Assembly (NCBI RefSeq): GCF_022229005.1
Contig: NZ_JAKKFD010000066.1
Coordinates: 124,001 to 188,000 of the forward strand
Length of the DNA stretch: 64,000 nt
Direction of reading: 5' to 3'
Source: Micromonospora trifolii
GTDB lineage: Bacteria; Actinomycetota; Actinomycetes; Mycobacteriales; Micromonosporaceae
Part shown: in pieces, positions 41,767 through 50,139 of the stretch
Layout: each line of letters opens with the position of its first letter
Position numbering within the stretch: the stretch's first letter is position 1
The notes under the pieces: model-generated
The model's input: only the letters and a program-made list of their open reading frames with translations
Database searches by the model: none
What the model was told of the DNA's origin: nothing
Translations under genes and position numbers: made by a program

Positions 41767-42815
41767 CAGCGACCACCGGACGCCCCCGGACGTCGACGCG
41801 TGGGCGCTGGGCGACGGCACCCGCGCCGAGCTTCGCGCACCTGGCTCGGCTGAGCGATGACACAGGTCTGTTCGAGCACGCACGGCACGCCATCGTCCGG
41901 CGTGAGCATGGTTACTGCACCGACGACGTGGCCCGTGGCCTGCTGGTCGTCAGCCGTGAGCCGGAGCCGAGCGAGGAACTGCTCCGGCTGGCGGAGCGGT
42001 ACCTGGCGTTCCTGACCCACGCGCAGGACGCCGGCGGCGCGTTCCGCAACCGGCTCGGGCACGACCGGCGCTGGGTCGACGAGCCAGGGCTCGGCGACTG
42101 GTGGGGTCGAGCTCTGTGGGGCCTGGGCACTGCCGTCGCCCGCAGCCCCGCCCCATGGGTACGCGAGGAGGCGCTGGTCGCCTTCAGTCGCGGCGCCACC
42201 CGGCGGGCAAAGGCCCCGCACACGATGGCCTTCGCCGGCCTGGGCGCTGCCGAGGTGCTTCGCCGTCACCCGGGCCACGTCGTCGCCGCATCCCTACTGG
42301 CGGACGCGGCCAGCACGATCGGCCCGCCGGCCACCGATGCGGGGTGGCCGTGGCCACGGCAGGAGCTGACGTACGCCAATGCCGCCATCGCCGAGGTGAT
42401 CATCGCTGCGAGTCAGCTTCGCGAGGGTGGCCCACCCCTCGCCGACGGCCTGCGCATGTTGACCTGGCTGCGCGGTGTCCAGCTCCGCGATGGGCGGCTG
42501 TCTGTCGTACCCGCCGGGGGTTGGCGGCGCGGCGCGGTGCGGCTGCACCACGACCAGCAGCCGATCGAGGTCGCCGCCCTGGCCGATGCCTGCGCCACGG
42601 CGGCCACTGTCACCGGCGACCCGGAGTGGGACAACGGGGTGCGGCAGGCGGTCGGGTGGTTCCTCGGCGACAACGACCTCGGCACGCCGATGTGGGATCC
42701 GGCGACCGGCGGTGGCTACGACGGGTTGACCCCGCACGGGCCCAACCTCAACCAGGGCGCCGAGTCGACCCTCGCGCTCATCTCCACGCTTCAGCACGCC
42801 CGGCGGTGGCCGTGA
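41763..42815 (+). CDS. Alpha/alpha-toroid (six-hairpin-like) protein of the GT4-GH130 cluster
   Basis: 350 aa from the GTG in a 4-bp overlap. Mostly helical with repeated hairpins: HLARLSDDTGLFEHARHAIVRREHGYCTDDVARGLLV at the start, then WWGRALWGLGTA, YANAAIAEVIIAASQL and LNQGAESTLALISTL at the end. This resembles the alpha/alpha barrel of glycan-processing enzymes and is often found beside GH130 genes, by recall. Possible catalytic acids (DD of YCTDDVARG, E of GAEST) are visible but no family is assigned with certainty. Confidence 0.7.
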   Translation: MTATTGRPRTSTRGRWATAPAPSFAHLARLSDDTGLFEHARHAIVRREHGYCTDDVARGLLVVSREPEPSEELLRLAERYLAFLTHAQDAGGAFRNRLGHDRRWVDEPGLGDWWGRALWGLGTAVARSPAPWVREEALVAFSRGATRRAKAPHTMAFAGLGAAEVLRRHPGHVVAASLLADAASTIGPPATDAGWPWPRQELTYANAAIAEVIIAASQLREGGPPLADGLRMLTWLRGVQLRDGRLSVVPAGGWRRGAVRLHHDQQPIEVAALADACATAATVTGDPEWDNGVRQAVGWFLGDNDLGTPMWDPATGGGYDGLTPHGPNLNQGAESTLALISTLQHARRWP

Positions 42816-44302
42816 CAGGCAGTCTGGCCGTCCGGCAGGACGTCACTCTCACCCCGGATCCCCGCCGCGTCATCGTCAAGCTCTTCGTCCCGGGTGAGGA
42901 CGCCGCTGTGGTTCGGACCCGCGCGCAGGCGCTGATCGACCGGGTCGCGCACCTCGACGACGAGGAGACCGCACGGCTGCTGCGGGACACCCTCGACCGG
43001 TTCGGTGCCCGGCACCGCGACCTGGCCGGCACCTTCCGCCACCACTACGAGCTGGTCCGGCACCGTGCCGCGCGGGCCCGGGACCTCTCACCGAACAGCC
43101 GGCTGCTGGTCGGCGCCTACTTCAGCCACGAGTACGCCGTCGAGGCCGCTGCCCTGTGCAACCCGTCGATGGTGGTCCACCCGGACCAGGGTGGTCTCGG
43201 CCCGGGGCAGCTTCGCGTCGCCATCAGCCTGCGCCAGGTCGGGGAGGGCCACGTGTCCTCGATCGGATTCGCCACCGCGATCGTCGGCCCAGGGGAACAG
43301 CTCAGGATCGCCGACCGGGCCGGGCCGTTGGCCGTCGGGCAGCGGATGGGCGTACGGCACCGTCGGGACCTGCTCGTTGCCGGCCTGGCAGAGGAGGGCT
43401 GCGACAACGAGGTCGCGGCCACGGTGCTGGACGCGTTGCCCGAGTGGTACGACGGGGCCGCCTTCGAGCGGGTGCTCGGCAACCTGCCACCCGATCTGCT
43501 CTCCCGTAGCACCGGGTTGGGGACCGTCGAACAACTGCGTCGTACCAACGCCGGTAGCTACGCCACGGGCTTCGCCGCAGACACGGTTCTGCACCAGCGG
43601 GTGCTGTGGCCAGCGATCCCGGCGGAGAGCAACGGCATGGAGGACGCCCGGTTCGTCCGCTTCGTCGACGAGTCCGGTCCGGTGTACCGGGCCACCTACA
43701 CCGCCTACGACGGCCGGAACATCGCCACCCGCGCGCTGGCCAGCGACGACCTGCGCCGGTTCGAGATGACCCCGATGCGTGGACCGGGCGCCCGCAACAA
43801 GGGGCTCGCGCTGTTCCCGCGTACCGTCGGCGGCCGGCACCTGGCACTCTGCCGTGCCGACGGCGAGACCATCGGCCTGACCGCACTGAACGACGAGAGC
43901 CGCTGGCAGGCCCCGACCCCGTTGCACGCACCGGGCGAGAGCTGGGAGTTGATCCAGGTCGGAAACTGCGGATCACCGATCGAGACCGACGCCGGCTGGC
44001 TCGTACTCACCCACGGCGTCGGGCCGATGCGTCGGTACGCGATCGGTGCGCTCCTGCTCGACCTGCACAGACCGGAGCGGGTCGTCGCCCACCTGCCTGG
44101 TGCGCTCCTCGCGCCCGACGAGGACGACCGGGACGGGTACGTGCCGAACGTCGTCTACTCCTGCGGTGCGCTCGTGCACGACGGTGAGCTGTGGGTGCCG
44201 TACGGGGCGAGTGACGCGCGAGTGGGATTCGCCACCGTGCCGCTGTCCGCGCTCCTCAGCGCGATGGTCGAGGCGGGCGGAGAATGCGCCGGGGCGGGGT
44301 AG
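42812..44302 (+). CDS. GH130-family protein (beta-mannoside phosphorylase/hydrolase type)
   Basis: 496 aa. An N-terminal helical region (about 1-150) is followed by a five-bladed propeller. The GH130 core shows ESNGMEDARFVRF (about 272-284; family catalytic Asp in the ED motif), NKGLALFPR, and VVYSCGALVHDGELWVPYGASDARVGFATV near the end. Family members phosphorolyse or hydrolyse beta-mannosides; which applies is not decidable by eye. The GTG overlaps the toroid stop. With two GT4 enzymes it may trim or recycle the product they build. Confidence 0.85.
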   Translation: MTGSLAVRQDVTLTPDPRRVIVKLFVPGEDAAVVRTRAQALIDRVAHLDDEETARLLRDTLDRFGARHRDLAGTFRHHYELVRHRAARARDLSPNSRLLVGAYFSHEYAVEAAALCNPSMVVHPDQGGLGPGQLRVAISLRQVGEGHVSSIGFATAIVGPGEQLRIADRAGPLAVGQRMGVRHRRDLLVAGLAEEGCDNEVAATVLDALPEWYDGAAFERVLGNLPPDLLSRSTGLGTVEQLRRTNAGSYATGFAADTVLHQRVLWPAIPAESNGMEDARFVRFVDESGPVYRATYTAYDGRNIATRALASDDLRRFEMTPMRGPGARNKGLALFPRTVGGRHLALCRADGETIGLTALNDESRWQAPTPLHAPGESWELIQVGNCGSPIETDAGWLVLTHGVGPMRRYAIGALLLDLHRPERVVAHLPGALLAPDEDDRDGYVPNVVYSCGALVHDGELWVPYGASDARVGFATVPLSALLSAMVEAGGECAGAG

Positions 44303-44331
44303 CCTCACCGCTGGACAGGGGGAGGTGGAGC

Positions 44332-45546
44332 ATGGCCGACATCGGCGAGGTGGTGCGGTGGTTGCAGCTCAACGCGCCCCGGGGCGGCCCGGACGAGGTG
44401 TCGCAACTGGTCGCCCGTACGGCGCCCGCCATCGGCGCCAGCGAGATCGTGATCTATCTGGCCGACTACACGCAGACCCTCCTCGTGCCGCTGCTCGGCG
44501 CGGGTCTCGACCGGGACCAGTTGCCGATCGAGACGACGCTCGCCGGCCGGGCCTTCACCACCCTCGACATCCAGCGAGCGCCCGACAACCCGGACCGGGT
44601 CTGGGTGCCACTGCTGCTCGGGTGCGAGCGGATGGGCGTACTGGAGATCGTCTCGCCGGCCGCCGCCGACGAGACGATGGACGGTGCGGCCTGGGAGGTG
44701 GCGGTCAACGTCGCCCAGATCCTGGTCAACCGCCGGCACTACGGTGACGTGGTCGAGCGGATGCGGCGGCGGATGCCGATGCAGGTCGCGGCCGAGATCG
44801 TGTGGGGCCTGCTCCCACCGCTGACCTTCGCCACCGACGACCTGGTGGTCACCGCCATCCTCGAACCGTGCTATGACGTCGGTGGCGACATTTTCGACTA
44901 CGCGTTGAACGACCACGTGCTCAGCGTCGGGCTCTTCGACACCTGTGGGCACGGCATCAAGGCGAGCACCCTGGCCTCACTGGTGGTCAGCGCGTACCGC
45001 AACGCCCGTCGGTGTGGCCTCGACCTGGTCGACACGGCGATCAGCATCGACCGGTGGGTGCGCTCCGAGCACCCGAACTTCTTCGCGACCGGGTTGCTCA
45101 TCGAGTTGGACCGTCAGACCGGCCGGCTCAGCATGATCAACGCGGGTCATCCCGGTGCGATGTTGCTGCGTGACGGCAAGGCCGTTCGGGAGCTACCCGG
45201 GCCGACCGTGTTGCCGCTCGGCCTGGGTCACCTGTCACCTCGCCGACCGCAGGTGCACGTGGAGAATTTGCACCCCGGCGACCGCATCCTCGCCTACACC
45301 GACGGCATCACCGACGCCCGTAGCGCGGAGGGGGAGCAGTTCGGGCTGGACCGGCTCGTCGACTTCGTCAACCGCGCTCTCAACGACGGGTTGCCCAGCC
45401 CGGAGACGATGCGTCGCCTGGTCCGCGCGGTCGTCGGCTACCAGGACGCCCAGCTCGAGGACGACGCCACGGCCCTGTTCGTGGAGTGGCGGCCGCCGCA
45501 TCTGCCGCTCGCACACCTGCGCGACCTCGCCAGGCTCCGACCCTGA
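44332..45546 (+). CDS. GAF-domain SpoIIE/PP2C-type serine phosphatase
   Basis: 404 aa, cytoplasmic. A GAF-like sensor occupies about 15-150 (GASEIVIYLADYTQTLLVPL). The PP2C/SpoIIE domain from about 185 has PCYDVGGDIFDY, FDTCGHGIKAS, NAGHPGAMLLRDG and AYTDGITDAR with the metal-binding Asp residues, ending EDDATALFVEW. Family members dephosphorylate anti-anti-sigma factors in partner-switching systems. A SigB/SigF-type sigma gene lies 1.1 kb downstream on the other strand; no anti-sigma or antagonist gene is present here. GGGGGAGGTGGAG precedes the ATG, 29 bp after the GH130 gene. Confidence 0.9.
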   Translation: MADIGEVVRWLQLNAPRGGPDEVSQLVARTAPAIGASEIVIYLADYTQTLLVPLLGAGLDRDQLPIETTLAGRAFTTLDIQRAPDNPDRVWVPLLLGCERMGVLEIVSPAAADETMDGAAWEVAVNVAQILVNRRHYGDVVERMRRRMPMQVAAEIVWGLLPPLTFATDDLVVTAILEPCYDVGGDIFDYALNDHVLSVGLFDTCGHGIKASTLASLVVSAYRNARRCGLDLVDTAISIDRWVRSEHPNFFATGLLIELDRQTGRLSMINAGHPGAMLLRDGKAVRELPGPTVLPLGLGHLSPRRPQVHVENLHPGDRILAYTDGITDARSAEGEQFGLDRLVDFVNRALNDGLPSPETMRRLVRAVVGYQDAQLEDDATALFVEWRPPHLPLAHLRDLARLRP

Positions 45547-45564
45547 CCGAGCGCAGTGGGATTT

Positions 45565-45579
45565 TGCACTCGCAGTGCA
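45565..45579. promoter_or_regulatory. TGCACT-CGC-AGTGCA operator-like palindrome
   Basis: Perfect 6-bp arms with a 3-bp centre, 37 bp upstream of the DUF2855 gene. The pattern resembles operators of TetR-type repressors. No regulator gene adjoins it, so a distant regulator is inferred. Confidence 0.5.
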
Positions 45580-45615
45580 CTTGTCTCCGATCGCGAGGCT
45601 GTCTAGCGTCACCTC

Positions 45616-46683
45616 ATGGCTGACTCATGGACCTTCGCCGTGGCGCGTGACGACCTCGGGCAGACCACGCTCGTCGATGGTTCCACGCCCGCACTGGCCG
45701 ACGGCGAGGCGCTGCTGCGCGTGGACCGCGTCGGCCTCACCGCCAACAACGTGACCTACGCGGTGCTCGGTGACTCGATGCGCTACTGGCAGTTCTTTCC
45801 GCCAGCTGCCCAGGGGCTCGGGCCGCAGTGGGGCCTGCCGCCGCTCTGGGGCTTCGCCGAGGTGGTCGCCTCGGCGGTGGCGGGGGTCGAGGTGGGGCAA
45901 CGGATCTACGGCTACCTCCCGCCCGCCGGTCACCTCGTGGTGCGACCGGACCGCGTGGACGCGTCCGGGTTCCGCGAGGCGAGCCCGCACCGGGCCGAGT
46001 TGCCGTCGCCGTACAACGCCTACCGGTCGACCGCCGGCGACCCGGCGTACCAGCGCGACCAGGAGGATCTGCTGGTCCTGTTCCGGCCGCTGTTCTTCAC
46101 CTCGTTCATGCTGGCCGACCAGGTCGTCGACAACGACTTCTACGGTGCCGAGGCGCTGCTGGTGTCGTCGGCGTCGAGCAAGACCGCGTACGCCGCCGCA
46201 TTCGAGTTGCACCGGCGTGGGCCGCGCCTGGTCGGTCTCACCTCACCCGGCAACCTGGAGTTCACCCGGTCGCTCGGCTGCTACGACGAGGTCGTGTCGT
46301 ACGACGACATCGACAGCCTCGACGTGGTTCCGACGGTCTACCTCGACCTGTCCGGCGCGCCCTCGACCCGCGCCGCAGTGCGTCGGCGCCTCGGCGACCG
46401 GCTGGTCCGGGACATCGCGGTCGGGCTCACCAACCAGACGCCGAACGCCGACGCCGCCGAGGAGGTGTTCTTCGCGCCGGTGCAGATGCGCAAGCGCAGC
46501 CACGACTGGGGCCGGGACGGGCTCGACCTGCGGTTCACCGAGGCATGGCAACGCTTCGCCGCCGTGGTGAGCGGGTGGCTGGACGTTCGGGTGGGCGCGG
46601 GGCCGGCGGCGCTTCAACACGCCTGGCTCGACGTTCTCGCCGGTCGTACGCCGCCACGGGTGGGCCACGTCATCCAACTCTGA
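45616..46683 (+). CDS. DUF2855 family protein (MDR-like)
   Basis: 355 aa, no signal. It begins with an MDR-like half (LLRVDRVGLTANNVTYAVLGDSMRYWQFFP, WGFAEVV) and has the DUF2855-characteristic DFYGAEALLVSSASSKTAYAAAF in the nucleotide-binding region (about 175-197) and a GLTSPGNLEFTRSLGCYDEVVSY stretch (split). Lacks an MDR glycine-rich GxGxxG. Function of the family is unknown; an oxidoreductase acting on a lipid or xenobiotic is a guess. It is preceded by a TetR-operator-like palindrome. Confidence 0.85.
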   Translation: MADSWTFAVARDDLGQTTLVDGSTPALADGEALLRVDRVGLTANNVTYAVLGDSMRYWQFFPPAAQGLGPQWGLPPLWGFAEVVASAVAGVEVGQRIYGYLPPAGHLVVRPDRVDASGFREASPHRAELPSPYNAYRSTAGDPAYQRDQEDLLVLFRPLFFTSFMLADQVVDNDFYGAEALLVSSASSKTAYAAAFELHRRGPRLVGLTSPGNLEFTRSLGCYDEVVSYDDIDSLDVVPTVYLDLSGAPSTRAAVRRRLGDRLVRDIAVGLTNQTPNADAAEEVFFAPVQMRKRSHDWGRDGLDLRFTEAWQRFAAVVSGWLDVRVGAGPAALQHAWLDVLAGRTPPRVGHVIQL

Positions 46684-46689
46684 TCGGGC

Positions 46690-47505
46690 TCAGGCTGCGA
46701 TGTCTGGATTGAGCTGGAGTCGCAGCGCGGCCAGCGAGCGGGTGATCAGCCGGGACACGTGCATCTGTGAGACACCGATCCGGTCGGCGATCTGGGCCTG
46801 GGTCAGGTTGCCGTGGAAGCGCAGGCTCAGGATCTGGCGCTCGCGTGCCGGCAGCGTGGCGAGGGCCGGGCCGAGGGCGACGCGGATCTCGACAAGCTCG
46901 AACGCGACGTCGTCGCCGCCCAGGGTGTCGCCGAGCTCGCGGCTGCCGTCAGCCCCGGTCGGGGTGGACAGCGACGTGGCCCGGTAGGCGCGGGCGCCCT
47001 CCAGCCCCTCCAGGACATTCTCCTCGGTCACGTCGAGGTAGGACGCGATGTCGGCGACGGTCGGCGAGCGGCCGAGTTTCTGAGTCAGGGCGCTGTTCGC
47101 CGCGCTGATGGACAGGCGCAGCTCCTGGAGGCGGCGCGGCACGCGCACCGCCCAGGTGCGGTCCCGAAAGTAGCGCTTGATCTCGCCGATGATTGTGGGA
47201 ATGGCGTACCCGCTGAAGTCGACACCTCGGCTGTGGTCGAAGTTGTCCACGGCCTTGATGAGCCCGACGAAGGCGGTCTGGGCCAGGTCGTCGTCGGGTG
47301 CGCCACGTCCGCCGTAGCGGCGCGCCAGGTGCCGGGCGAGCGGCAGCCACGCCTCGATGGCACGGTCCCGCACCGCCGGACGGCGGGGATCGTCCGCCGG
47401 GGTCGCCGCCAGGGCGGCGAGAAGGTCGTCCGGGCTCTGCTCGCTGCTCCGCGGATCGATGCCGGCGCTGGTGGCGCTGGTGGCGTTGTCGACGATGGTG
47501 GCCAT
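46690..47505 (-). CDS. SigB/SigF/SigG-family RNA polymerase sigma factor
   Basis: 271 aa. Region 2 has DLAQTAFVGLIKAVDNFDHSRGVDFSGYAIPTIIGEIKRYFRD (about 82-125, split) with the group 3 hallmark PTIIGEIKRYFRD; region 3 holds LTQKLGRSPTVADIASYLDV; region 4 ends LTQAQIADRIGVSQMHVSRLITRSLAALR. This places it with actinobacterial stress/development sigma factors controlled by anti-sigma partner switching. The ATG at 47505 was chosen over the longer frame to 47664 because of AAGGACC upstream. It is convergent with the DUF2855 gene; the two stops are 6 bp apart. Confidence 0.92.
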   Translation of the reverse strand: MATIVDNATSATSAGIDPRSSEQSPDDLLAALAATPADDPRRPAVRDRAIEAWLPLARHLARRYGGRGAPDDDLAQTAFVGLIKAVDNFDHSRGVDFSGYAIPTIIGEIKRYFRDRTWAVRVPRRLQELRLSISAANSALTQKLGRSPTVADIASYLDVTEENVLEGLEGARAYRATSLSTPTGADGSRELGDTLGGDDVAFELVEIRVALGPALATLPARERQILSLRFHGNLTQAQIADRIGVSQMHVSRLITRSLAALRLQLNPDIAA

Positions 47506-47731
47506 CTGGGTGGTCCTTCCCGCAGGCCCGTCGATCGAGTCGACCGGAAGAGTCTCCGAACCGGCTGCCGCCGGGGCGCACGTACGGGCGAAGGTGCGCT
47601 GTCGCAAGGCCACGAGCACGGGCCTCGCCACCGCGTCATGTCGTTCACTTGATGACCCGGACATTACCCGAAAGACCGATTATTTTCTAGCCGAAAGTAT
47701 GAGGCTAGGCGTTTGAAGAGTGGGCGGGCGG

Positions 47732-47750
47732 GGATCAGCCGCGCTGATCC
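47732..47750. repeat. Inverted repeat overlapping the end of a small ORF
   Basis: GGATCAGC-CGC-GCTGATCC, perfect 8-bp arms (47732-47739, 47743-47750). It contains the stop of the 61-aa minus-strand ORF, so it could act as that gene's terminator or as a regulatory site for the sigma gene region. The adjacent 47506-47731 holds no clear gene. Confidence 0.45.
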
Positions 47751-47920
47751 GAGGCGTCGACGGCGGTCGCAGCCGGCTGGTCGGGCTTCACAGCGAACGG
47801 GTGGCGCAGTCGCCGCATGGCCTCCTCGCTGCTGTCGAAGGTCACCGCCGGCCCGTCCAGCACGTCACCGTGCGAGGTGGCGAGGAACAGGGCGGGTCGA
47901 CCGTTGTCGTTCGATGTCAT
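47735..47920 (-). CDS. Small hypothetical protein (61 aa)
   Basis: Soluble, mildly acidic peptide, MTSNDNGRPALFLATSHGD at its start, then VTFDSSEEAMRRLRHPFAV. The pattern (a strand, then a helix) is reminiscent of short actinobacterial hypothetical proteins, but I assign no function. GGATCC precedes the ATG weakly. The frame has typical high third-position GC. It lies alone between the sigma factor and the ECF-fusion gene. Confidence 0.45.
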   Translation of the reverse strand: MTSNDNGRPALFLATSHGDVLDGPAVTFDSSEEAMRRLRHPFAVKPDQPAATAVDASDQRG

Positions 47921-48241
47921 GCAGGGATCCTGTCTCTACGAAAGGGGTGCGTCTGGGGCCTCGGCAACGTCGGCCGTGCGACCTGGTGACGCTTCGGCGC
48001 ACACGCTGGCGCCCGAATGCTGGTGCCCTGTGCACGGGCGAACGCCCGGCGACACCGACACCCCGCACCATACCCGGCGCCGCCACCACATATGCGCCGC
48101 CGACGGACCCGTCTCGCTTGTGGCGAACCGGCCGCCCGGGAATTCTGTAATCCCCCCCGCTGCCGCGAGTCTCCGATCTTGAGGGCGGTCAGCACACCCA
48201 GCGTGGGCGCCGCGCGGATGAGCACCCAAGGAGTGAGACCC
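47921..48241. other. Intergenic region upstream of the ECF-fusion gene
   Basis: About 320 bp without a credible gene; open frames here lack ribosome-binding sites. Toward the 3' end the sequence has a GGGAATTC followed by a C-run (about 48137-48160), which could include an ECF-type -35 (GGAAT), and the AAGGAG of the next gene at 48231-48236. A promoter for autoregulation by the ECF sigma factor is expected in this stretch but was not pinned down. Confidence 0.4.
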
Positions 48242-50125
48242 ATGTCGTCAGCCGGTCGAGCACTGCCCGATGTCGGGTTGGTCGTCGCGGCCCGGCAGGG
48301 CGACCAGCGCGCTCTCGACGACGTCGTCGCGGCCTCGCTCCCGCTGGTCTACAACATCGTCGGGCGTGCGCTGCGCGGGCACGCCGACGTCGACGACGTG
48401 GTCCAGGAGACATTGGTACGGGTGATCCGTTACCTGCCCGCGCTCAACGACCCGGCGGCGTACCGGTCCTGGCTGGTGGCGATCACCATCCGCCAGGTGC
48501 GTGACTGGGAGACGCGCCGCCGTGTCGCGCTCAACCGCGATGCCGGTCTCGACGCGATCCACAACGTGCCCGACCCGGCCTCGGACTTCGCGGGAATGAC
48601 AATCCTCCGGCTCGGCCTCACCGACCAACGACGCGAGGTCGCCGAGGCGACCCGCTGGCTCGACCCGGACGACCAGGAACTGCTCTCGCTGTGGTGGCTG
48701 GAGGAGACCGGCGAGATCACCCGGAACGAGGTAGCCGACGCGCTCGGGTTGTCACCCGGGCACGTCGCGGTGCGGATCCATCGGATGAAGGAGCAGATCC
48801 AGAGCGCCCGCGGCGTCGTACGGGCGCTCCGCGCCCGCCCCGGCTGCCCGGACCTGGGCGCCGTGAGCGCCGAGTGGGACGGCACGCCCAGCTCGCTGTG
48901 GCGCAAGCGACTGGCTCGACACGTCCGCGACTGCGCGTTCTGTGGGCGGCTGGGCACCAGCCTCCTGCCGATCGATCGGCTGCTCGCCGGTATGCCGTTG
49001 CTGCCGCTGCCGGCGGGTCTCGGTGCCCACCTACCGAGCGCTGCCGCCCCGGCCGCCGCCGTGCAGGCCGTCGCGCCGCCGAGCCCGACGGCCGGACCCG
49101 CCGCCGGGCCGACCCCACAGGGCGCGGTGCCCACCGATGCGGGCGGCGGCCCGAGCGTCGTCGACCTCGCGGTGAACCGGCCCCGTGGCCTCGTACCGTC
49201 CCTCGCCGCTGGGGTGGCCGCCGCCGTCCTGGCCATCACCATGGCGGTGGTGATCCTGCCGGATGAGCCGTCCGCACCCTCGTGGGCGGCGCCGCCGTCT
49301 GCCGCGCCCACCGCCGTCGCCGCCCCGAGCATCGCGCCCTCGCCGAGCGCACGGCCCTCGTCGAAAGCTCCGGTGGCGCCGGCGGTCAGCTCCGCCCGCA
49401 AGGGCGTCGGGGTGTGGAACTTCGCCGGGGCGAGCCAGGCGTTGGCGAACTCCAGGGCCAGTTGGTACTACACCTGGGGCACCCAGCACCCGGGGATCAG
49501 CACGCCGCGCGGTGCGACGTTCGTGCCGATGATCCGCAGCGCGGAGAACGTCACCGCCGCGGAGCTGGCTCGGGCCAAGGCCGCCGGGCCGTACCTGCTC
49601 ACCTTCAACGAGCCGGACCTGCCCGAGCAGGCGAACATGACAGTCGAGCGGGCGTTGGACCTGTGGCCGCAGCTGATGGCGACGGGTAGCAAACTGGGCA
49701 GCCCGGCGGTCGCCTGGGGCGGGCCGGACCCGCAGGGTTGGCTGGACAGGTTCATGACCGGCGCCCAGGCCCGCGGCCACCGGGTGGACTTCATCACGCT
49801 GCACTGGTTCGGCGCCGACTTCACGACCGCCACCGCGGTGGCCCAACTCCGGCAGTACCTCCAGGCCGTCTACCAGCGGTACCGAAAGCCGATCTGGCTG
49901 ACCGAGTTCGCGCTGATCCGCTTCGCCGGCGGCGGTTCGCAGTTTCCCAGTCAGCAGCAGCAGGCGGCCTTCCTCACGGCCGCCACCGCCATGCTCGGCC
50001 AACTCCCCTACCTCCAGCGCTACGCCTGGTTCGGGCTACCCGCCACTGACAAGGACCGGTCCGGATTGTTCAGCGACGGGACCGAGGCGACAGTGGTCGG
50101 CCGCGCGTTCCAAGCCGCCCGCTGA
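48242..50125 (+). CDS. ECF sigma factor fused through a zinc-binding anti-sigma motif and membrane helix to an extracellular GH128-like domain
   Basis: 627 aa. Residues about 10-190 are an ECF sigma factor: region 2 ADVDDVVQETLVRVIRYLPALNDPAAYRSWLVAI (split), region 4 EITRNEVADALGLSPGHVAVRIHRMKEQI (split). Then comes H227-x3-C231-x2-C234 (RHVRDCAFCG), the zinc-binding motif of anti-sigma factors, a Pro/Ala linker, one membrane helix (about 316-340), a Ser/Pro/Ala linker, and from about 385 an Asl1/GH128-like glucanase domain with the acid/base candidate Glu457 (FNEPD) and nucleophile candidate Glu555 (WLTEF). The long N-terminal frame was cut at the ATG preceded by AAGGAG. Orientation predicts a cytoplasmic sigma and an outside glycan-binding or glycan-cleaving sensor. 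Confidence 0.88.
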   Translation: MSSAGRALPDVGLVVAARQGDQRALDDVVAASLPLVYNIVGRALRGHADVDDVVQETLVRVIRYLPALNDPAAYRSWLVAITIRQVRDWETRRRVALNRDAGLDAIHNVPDPASDFAGMTILRLGLTDQRREVAEATRWLDPDDQELLSLWWLEETGEITRNEVADALGLSPGHVAVRIHRMKEQIQSARGVVRALRARPGCPDLGAVSAEWDGTPSSLWRKRLARHVRDCAFCGRLGTSLLPIDRLLAGMPLLPLPAGLGAHLPSAAAPAAAVQAVAPPSPTAGPAAGPTPQGAVPTDAGGGPSVVDLAVNRPRGLVPSLAAGVAAAVLAITMAVVILPDEPSAPSWAAPPSAAPTAVAAPSIAPSPSARPSSKAPVAPAVSSARKGVGVWNFAGASQALANSRASWYYTWGTQHPGISTPRGATFVPMIRSAENVTAAELARAKAAGPYLLTFNEPDLPEQANMTVERALDLWPQLMATGSKLGSPAVAWGGPDPQGWLDRFMTGAQARGHRVDFITLHWFGADFTTATAVAQLRQYLQAVYQRYRKPIWLTEFALIRFAGGGSQFPSQQQQAAFLTAATAMLGQLPYLQRYAWFGLPATDKDRSGLFSDGTEATVVGRAFQAAR

Positions 50126-50139
50126 GCACTGGCGAACGA

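Noticed and set aside
47936..48229. 97-codon minus-strand frame upstream of the ECF-fusion gene
   Set aside because: No convincing start signal or protein-like pattern, and it overlaps the presumed promoter of the ECF-fusion gene.
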